64,000 nucleotides of DNA, taken from Pseudoduganella umbonata (GTDB lineage: Bacteria; Pseudomonadota; Gammaproteobacteria; Burkholderiales; Burkholderiaceae_D). The stretch lies in NCBI RefSeq assembly GCF_014192225.1, contig NZ_JACHXS010000014.1, positions 1-64,000 on the forward strand. The letters are read 5' to 3'. A program made the translations under genes and the position numbers. Below, piece by piece: positions 43,892-53,078 of this stretch; the stretch's first letter is position 1, and every line of letters starts with the position of its first letter. A model generated the notes under the pieces. That model did not search any database. It saw nothing but the letters and a program-made list of their open reading frames with translations, and had not been told where the DNA came from.

Positions 43892-44929
43892 TCAGGCCCG
43901 CCGCCGCCGCGCGTGCCCATACAGGGCGAGGCCGCCCAGCAGCAGCATCGCGTACGTGGAGGGCTCCGGCACCGCCGTGAGCATCACCGTATAGTCGCAA
44001 TTGCCGGCGTAGCAGGCCGAAGTCAGGATGTCGCCGCGTTCGTTGGCGGCGTCCATCCAGAAGGTCCAGCCGGACGCGCCATCGATCAGGTCGCCGACAC
44101 GGGTAATGGTCCCGCCCTCGACGATGGCGGCCTGCCATTGCTGGTCAAGGCCATAGATCCGGCCGGCCGTATCGATGTACAAGATACGCGCCAGGTCGGA
44201 GTAGGACTCGGCGCTGCCATCCCTGATGACCCAGGCATGGCTGGAGAACAAGTCCGCAGAAGTCCCGAATACATGGCCGAGTTCGGAGATGCCGTTTACG
44301 CCGCCGAACGTACTTCCAAGTCCGCCAAAGCTCGTCATCGTGCCGTTTTCCCAGATGAATGGCACGGCGTATCCGCCCGCCGCCCACCGCACCATTCCGG
44401 TAACTTGCCCGCGGTCGTTAATTCCTACTCCAAACGTGTCGCCACCGGGATCCAGCGCGCCCAGGTCCACCATGCTGCCGTCCGCTTTCATGATGTAGGC
44501 GCCCTCCCTGCCTCCATCTGGTTGGATATCGAGATAGTTGACGAGCACGGTGCCGGTATTGTTGACGTCCCAGGCGTGGCTGTAGGTACCTTGCCTTCCA
44601 CCGATATCCCGGTACACACCATCCTGTAACACAAAGGCGCGGGCGTATCCGGCATCGGGCCTTGTCGTTCCGACGATCGTGTTCGCGTCGTTGATGGCAT
44701 GCGGCGTGTGTTGCGCCGACGCCGGCATCGGGAGGACGGAAATGCCGCCCCTGCTGAACATCAGTGTCTCGTCCGTGCGGAAATTCTCGCCGACGCCGAT
44801 CCCGCGATTGTTCATGGCCCAGGCTTGCGTGCCATCGGCGTCGCCGAGCACCGTCAGCGTATAGTTCGGTACAGCAACTGCCGGCAGCGTTGCCAGCGTG
44901 AAGTACAGTGAAACAGCCAGTTTGCGCAT
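43892..44929 (-). CDS. PEP-CTERM sorted HAF-repeat-like exported protein
   Basis: 345 residues from the ATG at 44929, which has GGAG nine bases before it (the ATG at 44938 overlaps that site). A signal peptide (residues 1-20, ending PAVAVP) is followed by a series of repeats of the kind AWAMNNRGIGVGE, AINDANTIVGT, AWDVNNTGTVLV, VGINDRGQVTGM and GISELGHVFGT, resembling extracellular HAF repeats, which form a propeller. The C-terminus is a complete PEP-CTERM signal: VPEPSTYAMLLLGGLALYGH then ARRRRA. Such proteins are processed by an exosortase, usually with exopolysaccharide genes; none is in this window. It converges with the acyl-CoA dehydrogenase-like gene. Confidence 0.85.
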   Translation of the reverse strand: MRKLAVSLYFTLATLPAVAVPNYTLTVLGDADGTQAWAMNNRGIGVGENFRTDETLMFSRGGISVLPMPASAQHTPHAINDANTIVGTTRPDAGYARAFVLQDGVYRDIGGRQGTYSHAWDVNNTGTVLVNYLDIQPDGGREGAYIMKADGSMVDLGALDPGGDTFGVGINDRGQVTGMVRWAAGGYAVPFIWENGTMTSFGGLGSTFGGVNGISELGHVFGTSADLFSSHAWVIRDGSAESYSDLARILYIDTAGRIYGLDQQWQAAIVEGGTITRVGDLIDGASGWTFWMDAANERGDILTSACYAGNCDYTVMLTAVPEPSTYAMLLLGGLALYGHARRRRA

Positions 44930-45150
44930 GATCGGCATCTCCGCTTGAGTGAGATGTAGAACCTATACGGATCGCCAAGGTTGCTGCCTGCAAGTGTCTC
45001 CCGTGCACTACAGATCGGCCACGGGCATGCTCAGGCGGGCGCAGCAAACGGCCGCCGTCCGCTGCATACCGCTGATAAGCTGCCAGTGATGCGTTGCAGG
45101 GCGCCAGCGCCATGCATGCCAAGGCACTGCAGTCCAACCCGGAGAAGTCA

Positions 45151-45477
45151 ATGAAACAGCACCGCTACCGCATCACGATCGAACACCTGCAGGACCCCGG
45201 TGGCAACCCGGTCACGCGCGATCCGCTGGCATTCGAGACCGGCAACCACGACGACATTTTCGCCATCGTCGAACGGATGCGCGGGCGCGGCGACTTCGAC
45301 GCGCCGACCGCCACGTCGCTGGCCGTCGGGCTGAAGCTGTTTTCCGAAGTGATGCTGGAGAACCGCGACCACCCGCTGTTCGCGGAATTGCAGCCGCACT
45401 TCAAGCAGTTCATGAAGCACCTGAAGAAAGGGCCCGCCCAGCCGGGCGAGCCGGCGGCGGACCCCGAAACGCCTTAG
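45151..45477 (+). CDS. DUF3861 family protein
   Basis: 108 residues from the ATG at 45151 with GGAGA before it (an upstream ATG at 45094 lacks a site). The DUF3861 domain is seen from KQHRYRITIEHLQDPGG to FSEVMLENRDHPLFAELQPH. Function unknown; relatives are small cytosolic proteins. The end overlaps the stop of the convergent MFS gene by four bases. Confidence 0.8.
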   Translation: MKQHRYRITIEHLQDPGGNPVTRDPLAFETGNHDDIFAIVERMRGRGDFDAPTATSLAVGLKLFSEVMLENRDHPLFAELQPHFKQFMKHLKKGPAQPGEPAADPETP

Positions 45478-46679
45478 TGAACCGCCGCGTGCACCGATCG
45501 GCCTGACGCGGCCAGCCGCGGATCCAGCCGGTCCAGCCGGCCGGACAATACCGTCAGGCCATAGGCCACCAGCACCACCAGCGCGCCGATCCAGCCGGTG
45601 TGCACGAGGCCGAGCCGATCGACGATGTGGCCGCCGCCCCAGGCGCCGCCGGCAATGCCGAGGTTGAACGCGGCGATATTCAGGCCGGATGCCACGTCCA
45701 CCGCGCGGGGCGTGTAGTGCTCCGCCTGCTGCACCACATACACCTGCAGGCCGGCCACGTTGCCGAATGCCACCGCTCCCCACAGCAGGACCGTCAGTAC
45801 TGCCAGCCACGGGTGCGGCGCGGTGAATGTCAGCGCCAGCAGCACGGCGGCCAGGCCCGGGAAGATGATCTTCAGGGCACCGACGGGGCCGCGCCGGTCC
45901 GCCAGCTTGCCGCCCCAGATATTGCCGACCGCGACCGACACGCCGTACACCAGCATCACGGCGCCGACGGCGCTCTCGCCGAAGCCGGCCAGCTGTTGCA
46001 GGATCGGCGCCAGAAACGTGAACGCGATAAACGAACCGCCGTAGCCGACCGCCGTCATGGCATACACCAGCAGCAGGCGCGGTTGCGCCAGCACCTTTAC
46101 CTGTGCCAGCAGCGATGCCGGTTTCGTGTGCGGGATCTGCTTCGGCACGAACAGCAGGCTGCCGACGAAGGCGACGACACCCAGCGCCGACACGGCCAGG
46201 AAGGTTTCGCGCCAGCCGAAATGCTGGCCGATGAAGGTACCCAGCGGCACGCCGGTCACCAGCGCCACCGTCAGGCCAGTGAACATGATGGCGATCGCGC
46301 TGGCCGCCTTTTCCTTCGGCACCAGCGACGTGGCGATGGTGGAGCCGATCGAGAAGAACACGCCGTGCGCCAGGCCCGTGAGGATGCGCGCGGCCACCAG
46401 CGATTCATAGCCGGGGGCCTGCCAGGCCAGCAGGTTGCCGGCAGTGAACAGCACCATCAGCGCCAGCAGCAGGATCTTGCGCGGCAGCTTGCCGGTGAGC
46501 GCGGTCAGCACGGGTGCGCCGACCGCGACGCCCAGCGCATACAGGCTGACGAGCAGGCCGGCCGAGGGCAGCGTGACATGCAGGTCGGCGGCAATCGTGG
46601 GCAGCAGCCCGACGATGACGAATTCGGTGGTACCGATGGCGAAGGCGCTGATGGTGAGCGCCAGCAAGGCAATGGGCAT
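45474..46679 (-). CDS. MFS transporter (AraJ/DHA1 type)
   Basis: 401 residues, 12 membrane helices. The N-terminus ALLALTISAFAIGTTEFVIV, GLLVSLYALGVAVGAPVL with the loop TGKLPRK, and MFTGLTVALVTGVPLGTF (motif C, antiporter signature) place it in the drug:H+ antiporter-1 family near AraJ. The ribosome binding site CAGGAG stands before the ATG. Substrate unknown. It diverges from the DUF3820 gene, with 115 bases between the starts. Confidence 0.88.
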   Translation of the reverse strand: MPIALLALTISAFAIGTTEFVIVGLLPTIAADLHVTLPSAGLLVSLYALGVAVGAPVLTALTGKLPRKILLLALMVLFTAGNLLAWQAPGYESLVAARILTGLAHGVFFSIGSTIATSLVPKEKAASAIAIMFTGLTVALVTGVPLGTFIGQHFGWRETFLAVSALGVVAFVGSLLFVPKQIPHTKPASLLAQVKVLAQPRLLLVYAMTAVGYGGSFIAFTFLAPILQQLAGFGESAVGAVMLVYGVSVAVGNIWGGKLADRRGPVGALKIIFPGLAAVLLALTFTAPHPWLAVLTVLLWGAVAFGNVAGLQVYVVQQAEHYTPRAVDVASGLNIAAFNLGIAGGAWGGGHIVDRLGLVHTGWIGALVVLVAYGLTVLSGRLDRLDPRLAASGRSVHAAVH

Positions 46680-46794
46680 GGATGACTCCTGTAAAGTAGC
46701 GGATGCCGTGCAGTATCACGGAAGTCATTCTTTCGAAAAAGACGCGCCCACGCAGAAGTTTTTTGACCTGGGCGCAACAATTCATGTTTCTACT

Positions 46795-47007
46795 ATGAAT
46801 AGCGAAGCGTTATCCCTGCTGCTCGTCCGCGAAATGCCCTATGGGAAATACCAGGGACGCAAGCTGGCCGACCTGCCCGGCCACTACCTGGGCTGGATGG
46901 CGCGCGCGGGTTTCCCGAAGGGCGAACTGGGCGCGCTGCTGGCGCTGATGTACGAACTCGATCACAACAATCTGCGCGGCTTGCTCGACCCGCTGCCCCG
47001 GTCGTGA
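46795..47007 (+). CDS. DUF3820 family small protein
   Basis: 70 residues from the ATG at 46795. The sequence PYGKYQGRKLADLPGHYLGW is characteristic of DUF3820, a small domain found alone in bacteria and fused to nuclease-like proteins elsewhere. No ribosome binding site is obvious; the upstream open frame to 46435 runs antisense through the MFS gene and is not real. Function unknown. Confidence 0.75.
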   Translation: MNSEALSLLLVREMPYGKYQGRKLADLPGHYLGWMARAGFPKGELGALLALMYELDHNNLRGLLDPLPRS

Positions 47008-47246
47008 CCGGCGCATTTTATGTCTGGAATGCACGTCTCAGCACGGCTAGCATTGTCACATCACGCAACCGCTGTGTTACTTTTCAATGAGGCTTTATCC
47101 TACACGCCCCCCTCCTGAGCTCTTATAAAAACGTCCATCCAACGGGCCTAAGATGAGCGCTCCCTTACACGACTTGCACACGAAAGCAGTGTGACAACAG
47201 GTCGGGTAACGGATGTGCAATGTTCATCATGACTAAGGAGAGAACC

Positions 47247-47615
47247 ATGGCATCATCGAACCAAGGCAACAACCAGGGCGGCAACAAAGGCAATAACCAG
47301 AGCGGCGATACCAGCAACCGCGGCTTTGCTTCCATGGACCCTGAACGCCAGCGCGAAATCGCTTCCGAAGGCGGCCGCGCAGCGCACGCTTCCGGCAATG
47401 CGCATGAATTCACCTCGGAAGAGGCACGCAAGGCTGGCAGCATGAGCCACAAGAACGATGGCAACCGCCAGAGCGGCAGCCAGGGCAATCAAGGCTCAAG
47501 CGGCGGCGGCAACCAGGGCGGCCAGGGCGGTCAAGGTGGCGGCACCCGGGGCGGCACGCCCGAACAGCATGCGCAAGCCGGTCGCCAGAGCCACAAGAAC
47601 GACGACAAGCGCTAG
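47247..47615 (+). CDS. KGG-repeat stress-induced hydrophilic protein
   Basis: 122 residues from the ATG at 47247, with AAGGAG eight bases upstream. The protein is Gly/Asn/Gln-rich and has two KGG-type repeats: GFASMDPERQREIASEGGRAAH and HEFTSEEARKAGSMSHK, followed by a Gly-Gln-rich region and a second HAQAGRQSHKNDDKR tail. The family includes GsiB and YciG-like proteins, induced by osmotic or starvation stress and thought to be disordered protectants. The upstream region 47008-47246 has no gene; the likely promoter is within it. A strong terminator follows. Confidence 0.85.
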   Translation: MASSNQGNNQGGNKGNNQSGDTSNRGFASMDPERQREIASEGGRAAHASGNAHEFTSEEARKAGSMSHKNDGNRQSGSQGNQGSSGGGNQGGQGGQGGGTRGGTPEQHAQAGRQSHKNDDKR

Positions 47616-47673
47616 TCGCAGCAAGTAGCAGCATCCTGCGCCCAGGCGCGGTTCCCGGCCATTCGGGAACACC

Positions 47674-47699
47674 GAAAGCCGCTCGCCAGAGCGGCTTTC
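47674..47699 (+). terminator. Hairpin terminator (KGG gene and convergent DMT gene)
   Basis: A perfect 11-bp stem (47674-47684 with 47689-47699) with a four-base loop, placed between convergent stop codons at 47615 and 47704. Followed by CCCGTTT on the plus strand. It can serve both directions. Confidence 0.75.
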
Positions 47700-47703
47700 C
47701 CGT

Positions 47704-48648
47704 TTACAAAGGCGCGTCACCGGCCGCCGGCACACGCCGCCATCCCGGCAGTTTCAGCAGGCCCATCGTCAATGCGCAGCCGGACAGGATCACGCCGCAG
47801 CATGCGGCCATCCGCAGCGTGAACGGTTCGCCCAGGAACAGGCCGCCCCACAGCACGCCGAACGCGGGAATCAGGAACAGCGCGCTCATTGCCCGGCTGG
47901 CGCCGAGGCGCGCGATCAGGCCGTAGAACAGCACGTACGCAAACGTGGTGCACAGCGCGCACAGCGCCAGCAACGCCGTCCAGGCGTGTGCCGGAGGCAG
48001 CGTATTTGGCCAGCTGGCCGCCATCGGCAAGGCCAGCAGCGCGGCGGCCGCCACCTGGCTGCCCGCGGCCACCGCCACGGGCGGAACGTGCGCCATGTGG
48101 CGCCTGGTGAAGTTGCCGGTGAAGCCATACAGCATCGTCGCGGCCAGGCACGCGAACGTTGCCGCGAGTGTCTGCCACAGCGGGCCCTGGCCGAATTGCA
48201 CCTTGTCGACGACCAGCAGCACCACGCCGGCGAAGCCGGTCGCCAGCCCAACCATCCGCTGCACGGTCAATCCTTCGCCGAGCCATATTGCGCCGATCAG
48301 CGCCGCGAACAGCGGCGTGGTCGACGACAGGATGGCCGACAACCCGGCCGGAATGGCGAGCGCGGCGAAATTGAACAGCAGGAAAGGCACTGCCACATTG
48401 GTCACGCCCACCAGCGCGATGCCTTTCCAGTGCCGCAGCGCGGTGCCTCCCAGGCCGCGCCACAGCAATAGCGGCAGCATCATCAGCGCCGCCAGCAGCG
48501 CCCGCGCGCCGGCCATCGCCACCGGGCCGAATGCCGGTGCCGCGATGCGGATGAACAGGTACGACGCGCCCCAGATCGCCGCCACCAGCACCAGTTGACC
48601 TGCTTCGGCGCGCTGCATGGCCACGCCCGGCGGTTCAGTAAGTTGCAT
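47704..48648 (-). CDS. DMT-superfamily EamA transporter
   Basis: 314 residues from the ATG at 48648 (GAGGG before it); a longer frame to 48957 overlaps the GGDEF-EAL gene. Two EamA halves of five helices each: VAAIWGASYLFIRIAAPAFGP at the start, LSSTTPLFAALIGAIWLGEGL at the end of the first half, and ALFLIPAFGVLWGGLFLGEPF at the end of the second. Exporters of metabolites or amino acids are typical. Substrate not predictable. Confidence 0.88.
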   Translation of the reverse strand: MQLTEPPGVAMQRAEAGQLVLVAAIWGASYLFIRIAAPAFGPVAMAGARALLAALMMLPLLLWRGLGGTALRHWKGIALVGVTNVAVPFLLFNFAALAIPAGLSAILSSTTPLFAALIGAIWLGEGLTVQRMVGLATGFAGVVLLVVDKVQFGQGPLWQTLAATFACLAATMLYGFTGNFTRRHMAHVPPVAVAAGSQVAAAALLALPMAASWPNTLPPAHAWTALLALCALCTTFAYVLFYGLIARLGASRAMSALFLIPAFGVLWGGLFLGEPFTLRMAACCGVILSGCALTMGLLKLPGWRRVPAAGDAPL

Positions 48649-48715
48649 ATTCCCTCGCTCCTGTTGTCGAGGGATCATTCTCGCCGTGCCGCTGGTTCCT
48701 TCCAAGAGCCAGCGT

Positions 48716-50944
48716 TCAGCGATCCGGTAGGGCCAGTGCCAGGCGCCGCCCCGCGCGCACCATGCGTTCGAAGTCGGCGGCGGGGACCGGCTGGCTGAAC
48801 AGGTAGCCCTGCAGCTGGTCGCAGCCCAGGTCGCGCAGGAACGCCATCTGGTCCATGGTCTCGACGCCTTCGGCCACGATTTCCTGCCGCATCTGCTGCC
48901 CCATCGTGACGATGGCGCGCGCGATGGCGCAGTCGTTTTCTTCGTGCGGCAGGCCAACCACGAAGGCGCGATCGATTTTCAGGGTACTGATCGGGAATTT
49001 CTTCAGGTAGGCCAGGCTTGAATAGCCGGTGCCGAAGTCATCCAGCGCCAGTGCCAGGCCCATCGCCACGAGCTCGTTCATGATCGCCACGACGGGCTCG
49101 GCGCCCCGCACCAGCAGGCTTTCGGTAATCTCCAGCATGATCTGCTCGGGGCGCACCTGGTGGCGTTCCAGTGCGTCGGCCATGCGCTGCGGCAGGCCAC
49201 GGTCGAACTGCCGCGCCGACAGGTTGACCGCCACGGGCGGCATGGCCAGCCCGGCCTCGCGCCAGCGCCGGATTTGCCCGCATGCTTCCTCGATGACCCA
49301 GTTGCCGAGCTCCGTGATCAGGCCGGTTTCTTCCGCGACCGGGATGAAGACGCCAGGCGAAACCAGGCCGCGCACCGGGTGGCGCCAGCGCAGCAGTGCC
49401 TCGGCGCCGACGATCCGGCCGCTGCGCAGGCTCACTTTCGGCTGGTAGTACAGCATCAGTTCGCCGTTCGCCAGCGCTTCGCGCAATTCGCTCTCGATGC
49501 GCAGGTGCTCCCTGACGCGCTGGTTCATCTCTTCGGAAAAGAACTGCAGCGCCGGTTCCATGCTGGCGCCGGCGCGCATGGCGGCCACGTCGGCGCCGCG
49601 CAGCAAGGCGCCTGGCTCCTCCGCATCCTCGGGCCAGACCGCGATGCCCACCTGGGTGCCGACCTGCAGCGCGTGCGTGCCGACAGCGATCGGCGTGGAC
49701 AGCACGTCGACCAGCTTGCGTGCCACCAGCGCCGCATGCTCGCGCCGGTCGATGCGCGGCAGCGCGACGGCGAACTTGCCGCCACCGAGCCGCGCCAGGA
49801 TGTCGCCTTCGCGCAGACGCGAGCGCAGCAGCCGGCCGGCTTCGACCAGCACCGCGTTGCCCACATCGTGACCCAGCGTGTCGGCGATCGCCCCCAGCCG
49901 CGTGACCTCCACGACCAGCAGCGCGCCCGGCTCGCGGTTGCGCCGCGCTTCCGTCATTGCCTGCCCCAGCAGCTGCATCAGCAGGCCCTGGTTCGGCAGG
50001 CCGGTCAACGCGTCGTAGTTGGCCATGCGCTGCATGCGCGCTTCGGCATTCTTGTGCACGCTGATGTCGGTCAACAGCGAGAAGGCGTGGCTGATGCGGC
50101 CGGCCGCATCGCGCACGGCGCCGACGACCACCGATTGCGGAAACAGCTCGCCGTTCCGGCGGCGGCCCACGATTTCGCCGCGCCACGGCGCCGCGCCGGC
50201 CATCGCGGCCCGTGCCTGCGCGCGAAAGCCCTCCCCATGCACGCCGGAGCACAGCAGGTCGGGGGTCTTGCCTGCCGCGTCGGCCAGCGTGTACCCGGTG
50301 ATGCGCGTGAACGCACCGTTGACCGAGACGATGCGTTCGCTCGCGTCGGTGATCATGACGCCCTGGTCAGTGTCTTCGACGATGCGGGCGTGCAGGCTGG
50401 CTTTCTCGGCAGCCGACAGGCTTTCGTCGACCTGCCCGAGGCGCACATGCATGCCGGTAGCGTTACCCAGGCCATCGGTCATCAGCATGATGGCGAGACG
50501 AACCCGGATCGTGTCGCCGGATTTCGTGCGGCGCCGCACCTCGGCGCTTGCCTGGTCCGTTTCCAGGACGAGCTCGGCAATGCTGCCGTCCCCGTCGTCG
50601 TCCGTATACAGGAACAGCACGTGGCGGCCGACCGCTTCCCCGGCCGTGTAGCCGAACATGCGCACGGCACCGGCGTTCCAGGCAGTGACGTAACCGGCCA
50701 GATCGAGTTCCAGCGCGGCTTCGGCCGCGTCGGCCCAATCGGCCCCATCGGCCCCATCGGCAGCTTCGTCCGCTTCGGGCGGAGGCGGCCGATCGCCCAC
50801 TGCGGCCGGCGCGCTGGCGTTCCGCAGTTCGCCCAGCGCGCTGTCGAGCCGGTCGAGCGTTGCCGCCAGCGCGATGCCCGCTTGCGAGCGGGCCGCACGG
50901 CACAGCGACTGGCAGTGCGCGATCGCCTCGTCAACCATGGCCAT
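48716..50944 (-). CDS. PAS-GGDEF-EAL protein with degenerate GGDEF (likely phosphodiesterase)
   Basis: 742 residues from the ATG at 50944, inside the end of the HDOD gene (14-base overlap); longer frames copy that gene antiphase. A helical N-terminus is followed by two PAS domains (about 80-190 and 205-320), a GGDEF domain in which the catalytic motif reads GGGKF (near residues 385-389) and a well-preserved EAL domain (Glu-Ala-Leu near 514 in GAEALLRWRHP, and DDFGTGYSSLAYLKKFPIS). The protein cannot be expected to make c-di-GMP; the GGDEF remnant may bind GTP and stimulate the EAL phosphodiesterase, as in other composite proteins. The overlap suggests coupled synthesis with the HDOD protein. 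Confidence 0.85.
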   Translation of the reverse strand: MAMVDEAIAHCQSLCRAARSQAGIALAATLDRLDSALGELRNASAPAAVGDRPPPPEADEAADGADGADWADAAEAALELDLAGYVTAWNAGAVRMFGYTAGEAVGRHVLFLYTDDDGDGSIAELVLETDQASAEVRRRTKSGDTIRVRLAIMLMTDGLGNATGMHVRLGQVDESLSAAEKASLHARIVEDTDQGVMITDASERIVSVNGAFTRITGYTLADAAGKTPDLLCSGVHGEGFRAQARAAMAGAAPWRGEIVGRRRNGELFPQSVVVGAVRDAAGRISHAFSLLTDISVHKNAEARMQRMANYDALTGLPNQGLLMQLLGQAMTEARRNREPGALLVVEVTRLGAIADTLGHDVGNAVLVEAGRLLRSRLREGDILARLGGGKFAVALPRIDRREHAALVARKLVDVLSTPIAVGTHALQVGTQVGIAVWPEDAEEPGALLRGADVAAMRAGASMEPALQFFSEEMNQRVREHLRIESELREALANGELMLYYQPKVSLRSGRIVGAEALLRWRHPVRGLVSPGVFIPVAEETGLITELGNWVIEEACGQIRRWREAGLAMPPVAVNLSARQFDRGLPQRMADALERHQVRPEQIMLEITESLLVRGAEPVVAIMNELVAMGLALALDDFGTGYSSLAYLKKFPISTLKIDRAFVVGLPHEENDCAIARAIVTMGQQMRQEIVAEGVETMDQMAFLRDLGCDQLQGYLFSQPVPAADFERMVRAGRRLALALPDR

Positions 50945-51887
50945 GGCCCGCCGCGTCGCCGGCCACGACCAGCATCCATTCGTTGGCCTCGACGACCATG
51001 TCGTTGAACCTGGCGGCAGGCAGCTGGGCACGGTCGAGCGCGGCCGCCACCGGGTCGAAATCGCCCCGCTCCGCCGCTTCCACCAGTGCCAGCAACGCCC
51101 CCAGCTCGCCCTGGCGGTGGAGCAGCGCACCCTGCACGGCATCGGCGATGGCAAGCGGTGCCAGCACGTCGGCCAGCGGCGCGCCGAACAGCACGCCCAG
51201 CAGCGAAAACATGCCGGTCATGAAGGCCAGTTCCTGGTTCAGCCGATCCAGGCCGGTGGCGCGGGCCAGCAGTTCCATCAACCGCGCCCTTACCGAGACT
51301 CGCGCGAGCAGCATGGCCGAACGTTCGTCGCCACCGCGCGCCGCGAACAGCATCAGGTTCAGCCAGCGGCGCAGCTGCTGCCTGCCCAGCAGCAGGATGG
51401 CCTGGGAAAAACTGGTGACCTTGCGGCCGTTGCCCATGCCCAGCGAATTGACCAGCCGCAGCAGGTGATACGACAGCGTGGCATCGTGGCGCAGCAGTTC
51501 CTCGATCTCGTGGGTATCCGCCTCGGCACTGACGCGCTGCACCAGCTGCATTGCCAGCGCGCGCGATGCCGCGCCGTTGCCGACCGGCCGTTCCGGCGGT
51601 GCCAGTGCCCAGTCGCCTTCGATCCACAGCACGTGTCCGGGCAAGGATTTGCCGGGCGGCACATCGGCACGCCAGATGCGGGTGGCGGGCAGTGGATGCC
51701 AACCGGCCCGGTGCAACGGCAGCGCGAGGCGCTCGGCCAGGCCGGTGCGGTAGTGACAGGGAAATTTCGCCGCCAGCAGGAGCAGCGCTTGCGCGGGCTC
51801 GTCCGGCTGGCCCGCGCATGTGGCCAGCAGCAGGCCGGCAGGACTGCCGTGACGGTCGGCAAGCAACTGCAGGAAGATCGTATTCAT
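50931..51887 (-). CDS. HDOD-domain signalling protein
   Basis: 318 residues from the ATG at 51887. The C-terminal part carries an HDOD domain (about 110-300): LLRHDATLSYHLLRLVNSLG, FSQAILLLGRQQLRRWLNLM and NQELAFMTGMFSLLGVLFG. The N-terminal 100 residues look like a degenerate EAL-type region (IWRADVPPGKSLPGHVLWIEGDW), as in YuxH/CdgJ proteins, which affect motility and c-di-GMP signalling. Catalytic EAL residues are absent. It overlaps the GGDEF-EAL gene by 14 bases, a pairing that suggests a common pathway. Confidence 0.75.
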   Translation of the reverse strand: MNTIFLQLLADRHGSPAGLLLATCAGQPDEPAQALLLLAAKFPCHYRTGLAERLALPLHRAGWHPLPATRIWRADVPPGKSLPGHVLWIEGDWALAPPERPVGNGAASRALAMQLVQRVSAEADTHEIEELLRHDATLSYHLLRLVNSLGMGNGRKVTSFSQAILLLGRQQLRRWLNLMLFAARGGDERSAMLLARVSVRARLMELLARATGLDRLNQELAFMTGMFSLLGVLFGAPLADVLAPLAIADAVQGALLHRQGELGALLALVEAAERGDFDPVAAALDRAQLPAARFNDMVVEANEWMLVVAGDAAGHGHG

Positions 51888-52017
51888 GGCAACTCTCTCG
51901 AAGGGGCGGAAGCCGACCACGAGAAGATACCCTTGAATAATTGGCGTCAGTCAACTGTTACCGCAACACAATGTCGGACAAAATCTTGCCGCATCGCATC
52001 TTATTGACGCACCGCAA

Positions 52018-52938
52018 TCATGTCGCCGGCAGATGGCGGCACATGCGGTCGAACAGCTCGCCGGCGCGCATCCGCGCCAGCCACCATTGCAGCGCGGCCC
52101 CCGTTTCGCCGGTGCGCCAGGCCAGGTAGAAGGTCTCGTCCGGTTTCGGTTCCTCGACCTCTTTCTCGACCAGCAGGCCGGCGGCGATCGCGGCGCGCGC
52201 GCACGGTTCGGGCAGGAAGCCGAAGCCCAGCCCGGCCACCTGGTACTGCACCTTGGAGGCCATGTCGGGGACTGTCAGCGTATCCTGCCCCAGCAGCAGG
52301 CCGACCGTGCGGGGAGCCATCTGGCGCGCCGAATCGGCCATCGCGACGGCGCGGTACTGCTGCAGGTGGGTTCGCCCCAGCGTGCCTTCGACGCTGGCCA
52401 GCGGATGGGCAGGCGCCACCGCGAATACCCAGCGCAGCGTGCCGATCGGCTCGGAGACGTAGCCGCCGCCGGCCGGACCGTCGCCGGGCGCGCCGATCAC
52501 CAGGTCGACACGCCGGTCGAGCAGTGCTTCCCAGGTGCCCGACAGTGCCTCGCGCACGATGCGCAGCCGCGTCTGCTGGGCGACGTCATAGAAGGCGCGG
52601 ATGTCGTCGCCGAATGCCAGGCTGGAAAACATCGAATCGTGGCCGATCGCCAGTTCGGTTTCCCAGCCGGACGCCACGCGCCTGACCCGGTGCTCCAGGT
52701 CCTGCGCCGCGCGCAGCAGGTAGCGGCCTTCCTTCAGCAGTTCGCGGCCGGCTTTCGTCAACTCCACTTTCGGGCCGTTGCGCTCGAACACCTGCACCCC
52801 GAGATCATCCTCGAGCTTGCCCACCGTGTAGGAAATGGTCGACGGTACACGGTGCAATTCCTTGCCGGCGGCTGAAAACGAGCCGCGGCGGTCGATCGCA
52901 TCGACGATCTGCAAGGCTTCCAGGCTGAGTCTGAGCAT
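52018..52938 (-). CDS. LysR-family transcriptional regulator
   Basis: 306 residues. The winged HTH is at residues about 3-62 (LSLEALQIVDAIDRRGSFSA, HRVPSTISYTVGKLEDDLG), and the effector-binding domain from about 90 (ELAIGHDSMFSSLAF, GTLRWVFAVAPAHPLA). Divergent from the pirin gene, 140 bases away, so it very likely controls it and itself. The inducer is unknown. A similar LysR-pirin pair is widely seen in Proteobacteria. Confidence 0.9.
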   Translation of the reverse strand: MLRLSLEALQIVDAIDRRGSFSAAGKELHRVPSTISYTVGKLEDDLGVQVFERNGPKVELTKAGRELLKEGRYLLRAAQDLEHRVRRVASGWETELAIGHDSMFSSLAFGDDIRAFYDVAQQTRLRIVREALSGTWEALLDRRVDLVIGAPGDGPAGGGYVSEPIGTLRWVFAVAPAHPLASVEGTLGRTHLQQYRAVAMADSARQMAPRTVGLLLGQDTLTVPDMASKVQYQVAGLGFGFLPEPCARAAIAAGLLVEKEVEEPKPDETFYLAWRTGETGAALQWWLARMRAGELFDRMCRHLPAT

Positions 52939-53078
52939 GTTCGATTTTTTCGATAATACAGGGGTAAATTTTCCGTTTTTTTAATCGTTTGCACAGGCCT
53001 ATACTCTTTTCATCCGAGCAGAGAACACACCAGACGATGTGTTCGAAACGATCGCAAACAACATTCAAGGAGCATATC

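Noticed and set aside
53000..53005. TATACT as -10 of the pirin gene
   Set aside because: The only good -35-like hexamer (TTGCAC) is five bases away, so the pair is not a promoter; the upstream 17-base position has only a T-run.
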